From NCBI GenBank assembly GCA_038145075.1, contig JAYQOY010000002.1, forward strand, positions 8,192 through 72,191: 64,000 bases of DNA, given 5' to 3'. A program made the translations under genes and the position numbers. Each line of letters opens with the position of its first letter. Position 1 is the first letter of the stretch. Below the pieces are notes generated by a model. That model was not told the origin of the DNA. It searched no databases and saw only the letters and a program-made list of their open reading frames with translations. The DNA is from TMED14 sp038145075 (GTDB taxonomy: Bacteria; Bacteroidota; Bacteroidia; Flavobacteriales; Schleiferiaceae). This document shows, in pieces, positions 19,158-27,436 of the stretch.

Positions 19158-19230
19158 AGCCAGCAGAGGGACTCGAACCCCCGACCTACTGATTACAAAT
19201 CAGTAGCTCTACCAACTGAGCTATGCTGGC
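19158..19230 (-). tRNA. tRNA-Thr (anticodon TGT)
   Basis: A 73-base cloverleaf with acceptor arms GCCAGCA / TGCTGGC, anticodon TGT in the loop TTTGTAA, and discriminator T. No encoded CCA. First tRNA of the cluster, about 80 bases downstream of a consensus promoter. Confidence 0.97.
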
Positions 19231-19316
19231 ATAGTACAGGAACAAACGGTCCTTAGCAGTGCGTCAAAAAAGAACGTTGCTGCATAGCAGCTTTCCCGCT
19301 ATTTTCAAACGGACTG

Positions 19317-19346
19317 CAAATGTAGAAAATAAAAGGATGTCTACAA
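19317..19346 (-). promoter_or_regulatory. Bacteroidota-type promoter of the tRNA-tuf operon
   Basis: On the minus strand TTG (19344-19346) is separated by 19 bases from TACATTTG (19317-19324). This matches the Bacteroidota -33 TTG / -7 TAnnTTTG consensus. Transcription would start near 19310, giving a leader of about 80 bases before the first tRNA. Confidence 0.65.
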
Positions 19347-19353
19347 GCGGTCT

Positions 19354-19662
19354 TTAACGCTTTTTAAAAGAAAGGTGTTTTCCCTTGTTTCGCTTGACTA
19401 TTCGGCGCAATGTTTCCATGGCCATGGCAACGGATTTCTCAAAGGTTTTCGCTTCTTTCTTCACAACAACCTCCCGCCCTGGCAAGTGAATGCACACTTC
19501 CGCAATTTTATTTTCATGGAGGTGGTTGTTATCGAGACGCAAAAAAACCGTGGCCTTGTTCACGCGATTGGACACTTGGGTGACCGTTTCAACTTTGCTT
19601 TGCACATACTCCAACAAACGGTTGCTGGCTTTGAAGTGAACAGAATGGACAGCTACGTTCAT
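19354..19662 (-). CDS. hpf: Ribosome hibernation promoting factor, short form
   Basis: A 102-residue HPF/YfiA-type protein with the N-terminal beta-alpha-beta-beta-beta-alpha fold only (HSVHFKASNRLLEYVQSKVE, ATVFLRLDNNHLHENKIAEV, LRRIVKRNKGKH). It binds the 30S subunit and inactivates or dimerises ribosomes under stress. It follows the recombinase gene by 22 bases and precedes the tRNA-tuf promoter. Confidence 0.9.
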   Translation of the reverse strand: MNVAVHSVHFKASNRLLEYVQSKVETVTQVSNRVNKATVFLRLDNNHLHENKIAEVCIHLPGREVVVKKEAKTFEKSVAMAMETLRRIVKRNKGKHLSFKKR

Positions 19663-19684
19663 AGCACAAGGGTTTTAATGCACC

Positions 19685-20557
19685 CTATCGGCCTTTGGGA
19701 TGCGATTGATGATACACACGCTTCAGTTGCTCCATGGAAGCATGCGTGTAGATCTGCGTAGCCGACAAATTCGCGTGGCCCAGAAGGCTGCGAATCGCAG
19801 AAAGATCTGCTCCCATGTCTAGCAGGTGGGTAGCGAACGTGTGGCGCAGCACGTGCGGACTCTTCGTTTCACTGTTGCTAGCCCTTTGAAGATACGAATG
19901 AACGATCGCATAAACAAGCCTCGGCGGCATGGTTTCGGCGCCTTTGTGTAAAAAAAGCGGACCATCCGGGCGGCTCCCCTCCAAACGGCTATACGCTTGG
20001 TAGGCCTCTGCCCAAACAGGCAAGATGGGTAAGATGCGCTCCTTATTGCGCTTGCCCAGGACGCGAAGGGTTCCGTCCGAAAGCGAAACATCGGAATGTT
20101 TTAGCCCAATCAATTCCGCCCGGCGCAAGCCAAATGCATAGAGTGTGAGCAGGAGGAAGCGATCGCGTTCGGGCTGTTCCGCGTCGGCAAACATGGCGGG
20201 ATCGAGCAAGGCCTCCATTTCCTCCTGGCGCAAAGCCCTCACTAAACGTTTCTTCTCCTTTAAAGCCGGTATACCCACCGCCGGATGATGCGATACGCCT
20301 GTGACTTGCTCCAAAAACCGGTAAAAGGAACGGAGCGTGGAAAGCTTGCGGTTCACGGAACGGTGCTCCACCCCGCAGTCGACCAAATGGGCCACCCAGC
20401 TGCGCACGTGACTTCGCGTCGCTTCCTGGGCGTCGGTGATGCCTATTTCCCATTCCAAGAAGGCCATCCATTGCGCCACATCCTTGCCATAGGCCGTTAC
20501 CGTCGCCGGAGACAGGCGCCGTTCTAAAGCCAAATAGTCACGGTAGGATTCGAGCAT
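19685..20557 (-). CDS. Tyrosine recombinase, XerC/XerD type
   Basis: A 290-residue phage-integrase-family recombinase. The N-terminal SAM-like DNA-binding domain spans about 1-85 (YRDYLALERRLSPATVTAYG). The catalytic domain spans about 105-285 with the Arg of FGLRRAEL, Lys of GKRNKER, HVLRHTFATHLL (His/Arg), LLGHANLSATQIYTH (His) and the Tyr nucleophile in IYTH. Such enzymes resolve chromosome dimers at dif. The ATG at 20557 (MLESYRDYL) was chosen because longer starts run through the rpsU terminator. I see no dif-like site here, so the XerC or XerD assignment stays open. Confidence 0.9.
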   Translation of the reverse strand: MLESYRDYLALERRLSPATVTAYGKDVAQWMAFLEWEIGITDAQEATRSHVRSWVAHLVDCGVEHRSVNRKLSTLRSFYRFLEQVTGVSHHPAVGIPALKEKKRLVRALRQEEMEALLDPAMFADAEQPERDRFLLLTLYAFGLRRAELIGLKHSDVSLSDGTLRVLGKRNKERILPILPVWAEAYQAYSRLEGSRPDGPLFLHKGAETMPPRLVYAIVHSYLQRASNSETKSPHVLRHTFATHLLDMGADLSAIRSLLGHANLSATQIYTHASMEQLKRVYHQSHPKGR

Positions 20558-20570
20558 AAACGTTGAGCAC

Positions 20571-20604
20571 AAAAAAGCCCCGAGAAGATAGAACTTCCCG
20601 GGGC
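20571..20604 (-). terminator. Rho-independent terminator after rpsU
   Basis: On the minus strand GCCCCG-G-GAAG pairs with CTTC-T-CGGGGC around a six-base loop, followed by six T. It lies between the rpsU stop and the recombinase start and separates the two genes. Confidence 0.88.
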
Positions 20605-20651
20605 AAGATGAAAAGGACCGAACTCGCGCGAGGCGTAATTCCCAGCGGGGC

Positions 20652-20846
20652 TTATTCCGCGTCCTTAATACGTAGCGTTTGAACGTACGCAGCCTTAATG
20701 AACTCATCGCGGCGCGTTACGGAAGGCTTGGTGAATTGCTGGCGCTTGCGCAATTGGCGCATGGTCTGCGTGCGATCGAACTTTCGCTTGTAGCGCTTAA
20801 GCGCGCGATCGATGCCTTCTCCTTCTTTAACTTGAATTACTAACAT
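20652..20846 (-). CDS. rpsU: Ribosomal protein bS21
   Basis: A 64-residue basic S21 (IQVKEGEGIDRALKRYKRKF, DRTQTMRQLRKRQQF). In Bacteroidota bS21 lies near the anti-Shine-Dalgarno end of 16S rRNA and helps keep it occluded. The gene has its own TAnnTTTG element and, unlike nearly all its neighbours, a strong Shine-Dalgarno sequence. That fits the published idea that ribosomes lacking bS21 preferentially translate rpsU. A terminator follows. Confidence 0.96.
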   Translation of the reverse strand: MLVIQVKEGEGIDRALKRYKRKFDRTQTMRQLRKRQQFTKPSVTRRDEFIKAAYVQTLRIKDAE

Positions 20847-20856
20847 AGTCGACTAA

Positions 20857-20864
20857 CCTCCTTT
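20857..20864 (-). promoter_or_regulatory. Strong Shine-Dalgarno sequence of rpsU
   Basis: On the minus strand AAAGGAGG lies 10 bases before the rpsU ATG. SD sequences are rare in Bacteroidota and I saw none this strong before the other genes inspected here. It is likely the sensor element for bS21 autoregulation. Confidence 0.85.
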
Positions 20865-20875
20865 CTTTAGGTCGG

Positions 20876-20883
20876 CAAATGTA
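20876..20883 (-). promoter_or_regulatory. Promoter -7 element of rpsU
   Basis: TACATTTG on the minus strand, 29 bases before the ATG. The predicted transcript starts near 20869, just upstream of the Shine-Dalgarno sequence. No well-spaced -33 TTG is evident. Confidence 0.5.
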
Positions 20884-20904
20884 AAACAATTTTCAAGTTG
20901 AGCC

Positions 20905-21507
20905 TCACTCTTGCCGGCTATTTATTTTAAAGTAGCGAGGCAGCAGGATTTTTTGGACCGAATCAAAGTCCGCCAACCGGAATACTTCTTCCCAATTTCT
21001 GACGGGCCGAACGCGCGACCGAAACCGTTGTACCGCCCGCACCTGCCCAGCCCGCCACAAGGGGTGCGCAAACAAGGCCTCTTCAGATACCGAATTCAAA
21101 TCCATAGGTGCAGGGGGTGACCAGCGCCAGGTCCATCCTTCCCTATCCCAGCCTTCCTGTTCAGCGAGCGCGGAATCAATGCCGCCCCAACGGCCGCGAA
21201 GCTCCACGAGGCGAAGCGCTTTCCACTCGGGCCAATGCCCCGTCTGCTGAAGCCAGCCGGACCCTACCGTATCGGTCCCAACGGCACCGCTAAATCGCTC
21301 CACGGCGGGATAGCGTTTTGGTACATAGGCTTCGGATGGCTGCTTTTCGTACGGCACATCGCGGGCAGCATCTCCCTCCTCCTCCAAGACTTCCCACCGG
21401 TCCCAGGGCACAAAAGGGGGCGCTTGCCGTTCGTAAATATTTGCATAAAAAAGGGCGAGGAAAATCCCCGCCCAAAGTAGTGTTACCGTTCGCTCAACGC
21501 GCCTCAC
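20905..21507 (-). CDS. Helix-hairpin-helix (ComEA-like) membrane-anchored protein
   Basis: About 200 residues. One N-terminal transmembrane helix (about 8-22) is followed by a linker. The C-terminal region begins MDLNSVSEEALFAHPLWRAG and continues RAVQRFRSRV and WEEVFRL; it resembles the DLNxA helix-hairpin-helix pattern of ComEA-like proteins but with a degenerate GxG hairpin. A GTG start at 21507 is preferred because it overlaps the stop of the upstream 45-residue gene (GTGA); the longer ORF would run through that gene. DNA binding is possible but unproven. Confidence 0.72.
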   Translation of the reverse strand: MRRVERTVTLLWAGIFLALFYANIYERQAPPFVPWDRWEVLEEEGDAARDVPYEKQPSEAYVPKRYPAVERFSGAVGTDTVGSGWLQQTGHWPEWKALRLVELRGRWGGIDSALAEQEGWDREGWTWRWSPPAPMDLNSVSEEALFAHPLWRAGQVRAVQRFRSRVRPVRNWEEVFRLADFDSVQKILLPRYFKINSRQE

Positions 21508-21641
21508 TGAGGATCGTTGTCTTCGTAGGAATCCGGTTCGGATTTTGGAGGTGTTCGAAGCACTTTCACAAAAAAGAAAGCGGTGATGGCCGTCACGGTC
21601 ACTTGCGTGATCAGCATCATCCAAAAGGCGGAGTTTGTCAT
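21504..21641 (-). CDS. MetS-like small subunit of the NSS transporter
   Basis: A 45-residue protein: MTNSAFWMMLITQVTVTAIT, then a hydrophobic continuation to about residue 27 and a charged C-terminal tail ending DNDPQ. It has one transmembrane helix. Its ATG overlaps the transporter stop (ATGA), and its TGA overlaps the GTG of the next gene. Similar tiny proteins follow NSS-family transporters in Bacteroidota and are named after MetS, the small subunit required by corynebacterial MetP. Its role as a transporter partner is inferred. Confidence 0.8.
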   Translation of the reverse strand: MTNSAFWMMLITQVTVTAITAFFFVKVLRTPPKSEPDSYEDNDPQ

Positions 21642-23458
21642 TCTGCTGCGTGTGTTTGGTTCTTAGAAGCGCGCCATACCAAGACGCTGATAAATACGAA
21701 GAGCGCTAGGAGCATGCCGCGCGCAATGTGGATGTAGAGGATGTCGTTGACAAAGCTGCCCGAGGCAATAGGCTGACCCGCTGTGATCACTTCGCCGGTC
21801 TGGACGAGCGGCGCTTGGTCCTCTTCTGTGAAGACGTACATGGCAGCCACCTCATCAGGAGCTTCCGTTTGGTGTACGATGACCGCAAAGCTGCCGTCTT
21901 GCTGTTGGAGTTCTACCACACCGTCCACCTGGGCTTCGTAGTGGTCTGCAAAAGACTCCCGGTTGTAGGGGCGGCTCATGTTCATGGCGCGGCCAATGAT
22001 AGAACCTTCGTCAAGCTCCCAGCCATTCTTGAAGGCATTCGCGTAGTCGTTGTCCTTTGGAGTCACCAAGCTGCCGATAAAAATCACCAACAAAATGGTG
22101 GGAGTCACGTACTTGATGATGGGCTTGTAAATTTTGGGCAGGGTTATGTCCGAACCCGAATTAATCTCATCCCAGCCCCGGTCGATGCCGAAGATCCAGG
22201 AGAAGAGAATGGATTCAGCCAGAGCAAAGATGACGATGCCTACGGTCGCACCCCAGTAATCGTATTGGTCAAAAACTCCCTCATTAAAGAAGAAGACCGT
22301 CGGCAATCCCATGACCAAGGTGATCAAACCAAAGGTCAAGGCCGATTTTTTCACACTGTAGCCAAACTCATCTTGCATGAAGCCCATCCAGGGGGTACCC
22401 ATGGCGAGCGAACTGGTGATGCCTGCAAAGAAGAGCAGACCAAACCACATGACCCCCGCGAGTGTACCTAGGGCGACGCCCCATTTGCCAAAGAGGTAGG
22501 GCATGGTTTGGAAGGCCATCGAGAAGCCAGCATTTTCTTTGACCCAATCCAAGCCGAGGTAGCCCACAGCGATGGGGATAACAATAGAGGCGCCGAGCAC
22601 GATCTCCACGAAGCCATTCATCCATCCCGCGGACATAGCGTTGAGGGCGATGTCGTCTTTGGGCTTCACATACGCGGCGTAACAGTGAATGGTTCCCATA
22701 CCGACGGAGAGCGTGAAGAAGATTTGGCCCGCTGCGGCTAACCAAACTTTAAAGTCCAATAGGGAATCAAATTGAGGCTCCCAGAGGAAGTTCAAGCCCA
22801 AGGTAGAGTCGCAGTCCAAGCAGCCCTCTGGCGCGCCGGAAGTTCCCAAGGTCAGGGCGCGAATCGCCAAAAACACGCCGAAAATGATGAGCATGGGCAT
22901 GCCGATTTTGGCCACCTTTTCAACGCCGCCCTTGAGGCCTCGGGAGAGAATCCACGTATTCAGCGCCAAGCAGAGGATGTAAAAGACCACGGCCTCGTAG
23001 GGGATGCCCAGCGTGCTTTCGGATATGTTGACGTAGGTTTGAAAGAAGCTCGCCACCTGGGACTGGCTCATGCCGTCAAAGGACTGCCCTAGAGAATGAA
23101 AGACATAGGATAGGGTCCAACTCTCGATGTAGCAGTAGTACGCAGCTACCGCGATATTGGTATAGATGCCAAAGACGCCGAAGTAGCGCCAGAATTTTCG
23201 GCGGCCCATGGAGCCCAAAATGAACGGCGTAGAGTGGTTGCCTGCCTTGCCGCCGTAGCGTCCGCTTGACCATTCAATCCACAGCAAGGGAATGCCCATC
23301 AAAAGGAAGCAGACCAAGTAGGGGATTATGAAGGTTCCACCACCGTTCTGAACGGCTTGTACGGGGAAGCGCAAGAAGTTACCGAGACCGACCGCGTTAC
23401 CGGCCATAGCGAGAATGAGGCCCACTCGGGAACCCCATGACTGTGTTTCTGAACTCAT
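21638..23458 (-). CDS. Sodium-dependent transporter, NSS/SNF family
   Basis: A 606-residue LeuT-fold symporter. The N-terminal signature LAMAGNAVGLGNFLRFPVQA carries the unwound TM1 substrate/Na+ site. About 12 hydrophobic segments follow, with an extracytoplasmic insert near residues 475-560 before the last helix. Substrates of this family are usually amino acids; the substrate here is unknown. Translation is coupled to the MetS-like subunit, and a TAnnTTTG element lies just upstream. Confidence 0.93.
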   Translation of the reverse strand: MSSETQSWGSRVGLILAMAGNAVGLGNFLRFPVQAVQNGGGTFIIPYLVCFLLMGIPLLWIEWSSGRYGGKAGNHSTPFILGSMGRRKFWRYFGVFGIYTNIAVAAYYCYIESWTLSYVFHSLGQSFDGMSQSQVASFFQTYVNISESTLGIPYEAVVFYILCLALNTWILSRGLKGGVEKVAKIGMPMLIIFGVFLAIRALTLGTSGAPEGCLDCDSTLGLNFLWEPQFDSLLDFKVWLAAAGQIFFTLSVGMGTIHCYAAYVKPKDDIALNAMSAGWMNGFVEIVLGASIVIPIAVGYLGLDWVKENAGFSMAFQTMPYLFGKWGVALGTLAGVMWFGLLFFAGITSSLAMGTPWMGFMQDEFGYSVKKSALTFGLITLVMGLPTVFFFNEGVFDQYDYWGATVGIVIFALAESILFSWIFGIDRGWDEINSGSDITLPKIYKPIIKYVTPTILLVIFIGSLVTPKDNDYANAFKNGWELDEGSIIGRAMNMSRPYNRESFADHYEAQVDGVVELQQQDGSFAVIVHQTEAPDEVAAMYVFTEEDQAPLVQTGEVITAGQPIASGSFVNDILYIHIARGMLLALFVFISVLVWRASKNQTHAAE

Positions 23459-23474
23459 GTTTTAGGGATATCCC

Positions 23475-24365
23475 TCAAATATAGGGAATCACATCCAAGA
23501 CCTCAGCGAAGCTGTGGGGGGAATAGCCTAAATCTTTTTGTGCTTTGGAAATATCAAAACCCGTGATGGGCGGGCGTTTAGCGGGCTGTCCTAAGGTATC
23601 GCTGCTAACTCGATCAATCAAGGTGGCGTCGTAGCCGCCATGGGCAGCCACGTGCTGGACCAATTCCAAGATGCTCATGGTATCGGGACCGGACAAATGG
23701 TAGATGCCTGTGGCTGCTTTTTCGGCGATGAGGAGGCAGCCTTCGGCCAAATCCATGGACCAGGTTGGGCTTCGCACTTGGTCGTCGACGACCCGAATGC
23801 GTTCCCCCCGGCTCAGGGCGCCGCGCGCCCAAAGAATGATGTTGCTTCGGCTCAGCCCGGGCACGTAGCCGATGACGAGCACCGTTCGGGCAATCGTCCA
23901 AGGGCAGCTCGCCTGCTTGACCAGCTCCTCCGCATCCGCCTTGGACTGGCCATACACGCTGAGGGGCGCGGCGGCCGCCTCTTCGGCGTAAGGTCCCGCT
24001 GCTCCGTCAAAAATGAAATCCGTGCTAATAAAAATGAGGTGTGCCCCTACCCGCTCGCAGGCGGCAATGCAAGCCGCAGTGGCATCCACATTCAAAGACT
24101 GGCAGAGGTCTGGTTGCAATTCGCAGTCGTCCACCTGCGTCATGGCGGCGCCGTGAATGACTGCATCGGGCTGGAAGGCCTCAAACACCCGGGCGTAGTC
24201 TTCTGGGGAGGTCGTATCGAGCACCTGGTAGTCTGCGCCTTTGAGGTCACCCCGCACTTCACCGCGTCCCGTCGCGCAGAGCGTGAATCGGCCCTGGTTG
24301 GCGTGGAGCAGCGATTGCCCCAAAAGGCCATTGGCTCCTGTTATGAGGACGCGCTTCGTGCTCAT
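23475..24365 (-). CDS. SDR-type sugar-nucleotide reductase, RfbD-like
   Basis: A 296-residue extended SDR/RmlD-like protein. The NAD(P)-binding GANGLLGQ motif follows the start MSTKRVLI, DTTSPEDYARVFEAFQPDAV matches the RmlD pattern, and YGQSKADAEELV contains the catalytic YxxxK. dTDP-4-dehydrorhamnose reductase is the closest named function. No rmlABC genes are near, so the substrate is uncertain. The ATG at 24365 overlaps the pyrF stop (ATGA); the longer ORF is antisense-frame noise. It is last in the purM-prfA-pyrF operon. Confidence 0.87.
   Translation of the reverse strand: MSTKRVLITGANGLLGQSLLHANQGRFTLCATGRGEVRGDLKGADYQVLDTTSPEDYARVFEAFQPDAVIHGAAMTQVDDCELQPDLCQSLNVDATAACIAACERVGAHLIFISTDFIFDGAAGPYAEEAAAAPLSVYGQSKADAEELVKQASCPWTIARTVLVIGYVPGLSRSNIILWARGALSRGERIRVVDDQVRSPTWSMDLAEGCLLIAEKAATGIYHLSGPDTMSILELVQHVAAHGGYDATLIDRVSSDTLGQPAKRPPITGFDISKAQKDLGYSPHSFAEVLDVIPYI
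23476..23483 (-). promoter_or_regulatory. Promoter -7 element of the NSS transporter
   Basis: TATATTTG on the minus strand, 17 bases before the ATG and overlapping the last codons of the upstream reductase. It would let the transporter operon be expressed independently. No correctly spaced -33 TTG was found. Confidence 0.4.
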
Positions 24366-25177
24366 GCGGGCCAGTGGAGTTTCATTTCCGCCACCAAGCG
24401 CTTGGCTTCCGCAGCCGCAGCCTCCGCAAAGTCCTCGCCCGAACTCGCGTACAAAATGCCGCGCGAAGAATTGATCAGGAGTCCCACTTCCCCAGCCATC
24501 GCTCCTGCCTTCATGACGTCCTCGACCGTGCCGCCTTGGGCGCCGACGCCGGGGACGAGGAAGAAGTGCTCGGGGAGCTGGGTACGGACGGAGGCGAGTC
24601 CTTCGGGGCGCGTCGCGCCCACGACGACCATCCAGTGCTCCGGCGACATCCAGGCGCGGTAAGCGTCCAAGACGTGGGCGTAGAGCGGGCGGCCATCCGC
24701 CATGGGCTGCAATTGAAAGTCGTTGGCGCCCGGATTGCTCGTGAGTCCCAAGGCAATGCCCCATTTGCCGGGGAGGGCAAAGGGTTCGAGGCTGTCTTTG
24801 CCCATGTAGGGCGCCACGGTGATCGAATCAAAGCCTAGGCCCTCCAGGATGCCTTGGGCATACTGGCGCGCAGTGTTGCCGATGTCGCCGCGTTTGGCAT
24901 CGGCAATGCTGAAGTGCTGGGGATAGCGCTGTAGGTGCTTGGCGACGCGCGCCAGAGCCTCCCAGCCCTGCGGGCCGAGGGATTCAAAAAAGGCCAAGTT
25001 GGGCTTGTAGGCCACCGCGTATTCGGCCGTTGCGTCGATGATGGCACAGCAGAAGTCGGCCATGCCTTGTGCGTCCCGGGAAAATCCTGCGGGAAGTTTA
25101 GCTAGGTCGGGATCTAGGCCCACACAGAGGACCGATTGTTTGGCTTGAATCTGAGCTACGAGTTCTTGGCGTGTCAT
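24362..25177 (-). CDS. pyrF: Orotidine 5'-phosphate decarboxylase (type 2)
   Basis: A 271-residue TIM-barrel enzyme converting OMP to UMP. Conserved features are VLCVGLDPDLAKLP, AYKPNLAFFE and the catalytic DAKRGDIGNT motif. Length and sequence fit the longer PyrF type common in Bacteroidota. It overlaps prfA upstream and the reductase downstream through ATGA junctions, giving a compact operon that includes purM. Confidence 0.96.
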   Translation of the reverse strand: MTRQELVAQIQAKQSVLCVGLDPDLAKLPAGFSRDAQGMADFCCAIIDATAEYAVAYKPNLAFFESLGPQGWEALARVAKHLQRYPQHFSIADAKRGDIGNTARQYAQGILEGLGFDSITVAPYMGKDSLEPFALPGKWGIALGLTSNPGANDFQLQPMADGRPLYAHVLDAYRAWMSPEHWMVVVGATRPEGLASVRTQLPEHFFLVPGVGAQGGTVEDVMKAGAMAGEVGLLINSSRGILYASSGEDFAEAAAAEAKRLVAEMKLHWPA

Positions 25178-26253
25178 TCTCCGCTTCCTTCTTTGAGGCG
25201 CTCGGCGTTTTCGGCCATGCGCAGTTCGTCCATGAATTTACCAACTTGTCCGTTCATGACCTCGCTCAAGTTGTACAAGGTGAGGCCAATGCGGTGGTCG
25301 GTCACGCGTCCTTGGGGGAAATTGTAGGTCCGAATCTTCGCCGAACGGTCCCCTGTGCTCACCAAGGTCTTGCGTTGCTGCGCCACAGCGGCATCTTGCG
25401 CAGCACGGGCTTGGTCCCAAATGCGGGCGCGCAATACGGTGAGGGCGCGGTCGTAGTTCTGGTGCTGGGAACGGCCGTCTTGGCATTCCACGACAATGCC
25501 GGTGGGGAAGTGCGTCAAGCGAACGCCTGATTCCGTCTTGTTGACGTGCTGCCCCCCTGCCCCACTGGAGCGAAAGGTGTCTTTTCGGATGTCGACGTCG
25601 CGAATTTCNNNNNNNNNNNNNNNNNNNNNNNNNNNNNNNNNNNNNNNNNNNNNNNNNNNNNNNNNNNNNNNNNNNNNNNNNNNNNNNNNNNNNNNNNNNN
25701 NNNNNNNNNNNNNNNNNNNNNNNNNNNNNNNNNNNNNNNNNNNNNNNNNNNNNNNNNNNNNNNNNNNNNNNNNNNNNNNNNNNNNNNNNNNNNNNNNNNN
25801 NNNNNNNNNNNNNNNNNNNNNNNNNNNNNNNNNNNNNNNNNNNNNNNNNNNNNNNNNNNNNNNNNNNNNNNNNNNNNNNNNNNNNNNNNNNNNNNNNNNN
25901 NNNNNNNNNNNNNNNNNNNNNNNNNNNNNNNNNNNNNNNNNNNNNNNNNNNNNNNNNNNNNNNNNNNNNNNNNNNNNNNNNNNNNNNNNNNNNNNNNNNN
26001 NNNNNNNNNNNNNNNNNNNNNNNNNNNNNNNNNNNNNNNNNNNNNNNNNNNNNNNNNNNNNNNNNNNNNNNNNNNNNNNNNNNNNNNNNNNNNNNNNNNN
26101 NTCGCGGGCCTCCATAAGAGTTTGCAGTTCCTTGAATTCGCGGTTGAGTCGAACGAAGCGCGTTCGGTCCGAAGCGACCTCCGGCTGCATGAGCAGATCA
26201 TTCACTTCCTCGAAGCGAACGTGGATGGCGTCAAGCTTATCGACTAAATTCAT
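25174..26253 (-). CDS. prfA: Peptide chain release factor 1 (internal N gap)
   Basis: The N-terminal 50 residues (LDAIHVRFEEVNDLLMQPEV) and C-terminal 144 residues of RF1 are visible. The peptidyl-tRNA hydrolysis motif RSSGAGGQHVNKTESGVRLT is intact, followed by CQDGRSQHQNYDRAL. The ends are in one frame across 493 N, and the total (359 codons) equals a normal RF1, so the gap length is probably right. The codon-recognition domain (PxT motif) is hidden. It starts 3 bases after purM ends. Confidence 0.95.
   Translation of the reverse strand: MNLVDKLDAIHVRFEEVNDLLMQPEVASDRTRFVRLNREFKELQTLMEARXXXXXXXXXXXXXXXXXXXXXXXXXXXXXXXXXXXXXXXXXXXXXXXXXXXXXXXXXXXXXXXXXXXXXXXXXXXXXXXXXXXXXXXXXXXXXXXXXXXXXXXXXXXXXXXXXXXXXXXXXXXXXXXXXXXXXXXXXXXXXXXXXXXXXXXXXXXXXXXXXXXXXEIRDVDIRKDTFRSSGAGGQHVNKTESGVRLTHFPTGIVVECQDGRSQHQNYDRALTVLRARIWDQARAAQDAAVAQQRKTLVSTGDRSAKIRTYNFPQGRVTDHRIGLTLYNLSEVMNGQVGKFMDELRMAENAERLKEGSGE
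25609..26101. other. Assembly gap (493 N) inside prfA
   Basis: A run of N replacing the middle of the release factor gene. Its length preserves the reading frame and the family's usual protein length. Confidence 0.98.
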
Positions 26254-26256
26254 CGA

Positions 26257-27432
26257 TTAGGCCGTGTAAATCTCCCAACCTTCGGGGGTTTTTAAATGCA
26301 CCTCAGGCGTCGCCTGGGGCTCCACGCGGCCAATAATTTGCGCCTCAACGTTGAACGTGGCGGCAATGTCGATGATGTGCTGCGCATGCGCAGGGTCCAC
26401 ATAGATTTCCATGCGGTGGCCCATGTTGAAGACGCGGTACATCTCACGCCACGGGGTCTGAGACTCCGATTGGATGAGGTGGAAAAGCGGGGGAATGGGG
26501 AAGAGATGGTCCTTAATGATTTTGCCTTCCGTGGCAAAGTGCAGCACCTTGGTCTGTGCGCCGCCGGAGCAGTGCACCATGCCGCCGATGTGCGGACGGA
26601 GCTGCTTGAGCACTTCCGCGATGATGGGTGCGTAGGTGCGCGTGGGAGAAAGCACCAGTTTGCCGGCATCGAGGGGGCTTCCTTCGATGGCGTCCGTGAG
26701 GGCCTTGGTGCCGCTGTAAACGAGTTCGGCGGGAACTTCGGGATCAAAGCTCTCCGGGTAGCGCTCTGCGAGAAGTTTGTGGAAGACATCGTGGCGGGCG
26801 GATGTGAGGCCATTGGAGCCCATGCCGCCGTTGTAGTCGGATTCGTACGTCGCCTGGCCGTAGGAGCTCAATCCCACGATGACCTGGCCTGCTTTAATGC
26901 CGGCGTTGTCGACCACCTGATCGCGGCGCAAGCGCGCTACAACGGTGCTGTCCACGATGATGGTTCGGACTAAGTCGCCCACATCGGCCGTTTCACCCCC
27001 AGTGGACCGAATGTCAATGCCGTTGGCGCGCAATTCGGCCAAGACCTCTTCGGTCCCCGATATGAGGGCCGCCAAAACTTCGCCCGGGATTTTGTTTTTG
27101 TTTCTGCCAATCGTGCTCGATAGCAAGATGGGACCTGTAGCGCCCACACAAATGAGGTCGTCCACGTTCATGATGACCGCATCCTGCGCAATGCCCTTCC
27201 AAACGGAGAGGTCGCCCGTTTCCTTCCAGTAGAGGTAGGCCAGAGAAGACTTGGTGCCCGCGCCATCGGCGTGCATGACCAAGCAATGCTCCTCGGAGCC
27301 AGTCAAATCATCGGGTACAATTTTGCAAAAGGCCTTGGGAAAGAGCCCTTTGTCAATATGCTTGATAGCCTTGTGTACTTCTTCCTTGCCTGAGGACACC
27401 CCTCGGCCCGCATACCGTGCGCTCTGCTCCAT
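26257..27432 (-). CDS. purM: Phosphoribosylformylglycinamidine cyclo-ligase (AIR synthetase)
   Basis: A 391-residue PurM of the longer Bacteroidota form (classical enzymes are about 345). Conserved segments are MHADGAGTKSSLAYLYWKET, DAVIMNVDDLICVGA, GGETADVGDLVRT and YRVFNMGHRMEI. It forms aminoimidazole ribotide in purine synthesis. It opens the purM-prfA-pyrF-reductase operon. A TAnnTTTG element ends only 4 bases before the ATG. Confidence 0.95.
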   Translation of the reverse strand: MEQSARYAGRGVSSGKEEVHKAIKHIDKGLFPKAFCKIVPDDLTGSEEHCLVMHADGAGTKSSLAYLYWKETGDLSVWKGIAQDAVIMNVDDLICVGATGPILLSSTIGRNKNKIPGEVLAALISGTEEVLAELRANGIDIRSTGGETADVGDLVRTIIVDSTVVARLRRDQVVDNAGIKAGQVIVGLSSYGQATYESDYNGGMGSNGLTSARHDVFHKLLAERYPESFDPEVPAELVYSGTKALTDAIEGSPLDAGKLVLSPTRTYAPIIAEVLKQLRPHIGGMVHCSGGAQTKVLHFATEGKIIKDHLFPIPPLFHLIQSESQTPWREMYRVFNMGHRMEIYVDPAHAQHIIDIAATFNVEAQIIGRVEPQATPEVHLKTPEGWEIYTA

Positions 27433-27436
27433 ACCG

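Noticed and set aside
24366..24764. 133-residue N-terminal extension of the RfbD-like reductase
   Set aside because: The extension is Arg/Gly-rich out-of-frame pyrF sequence; the Rossmann motif begins right after the ATG at 24365.
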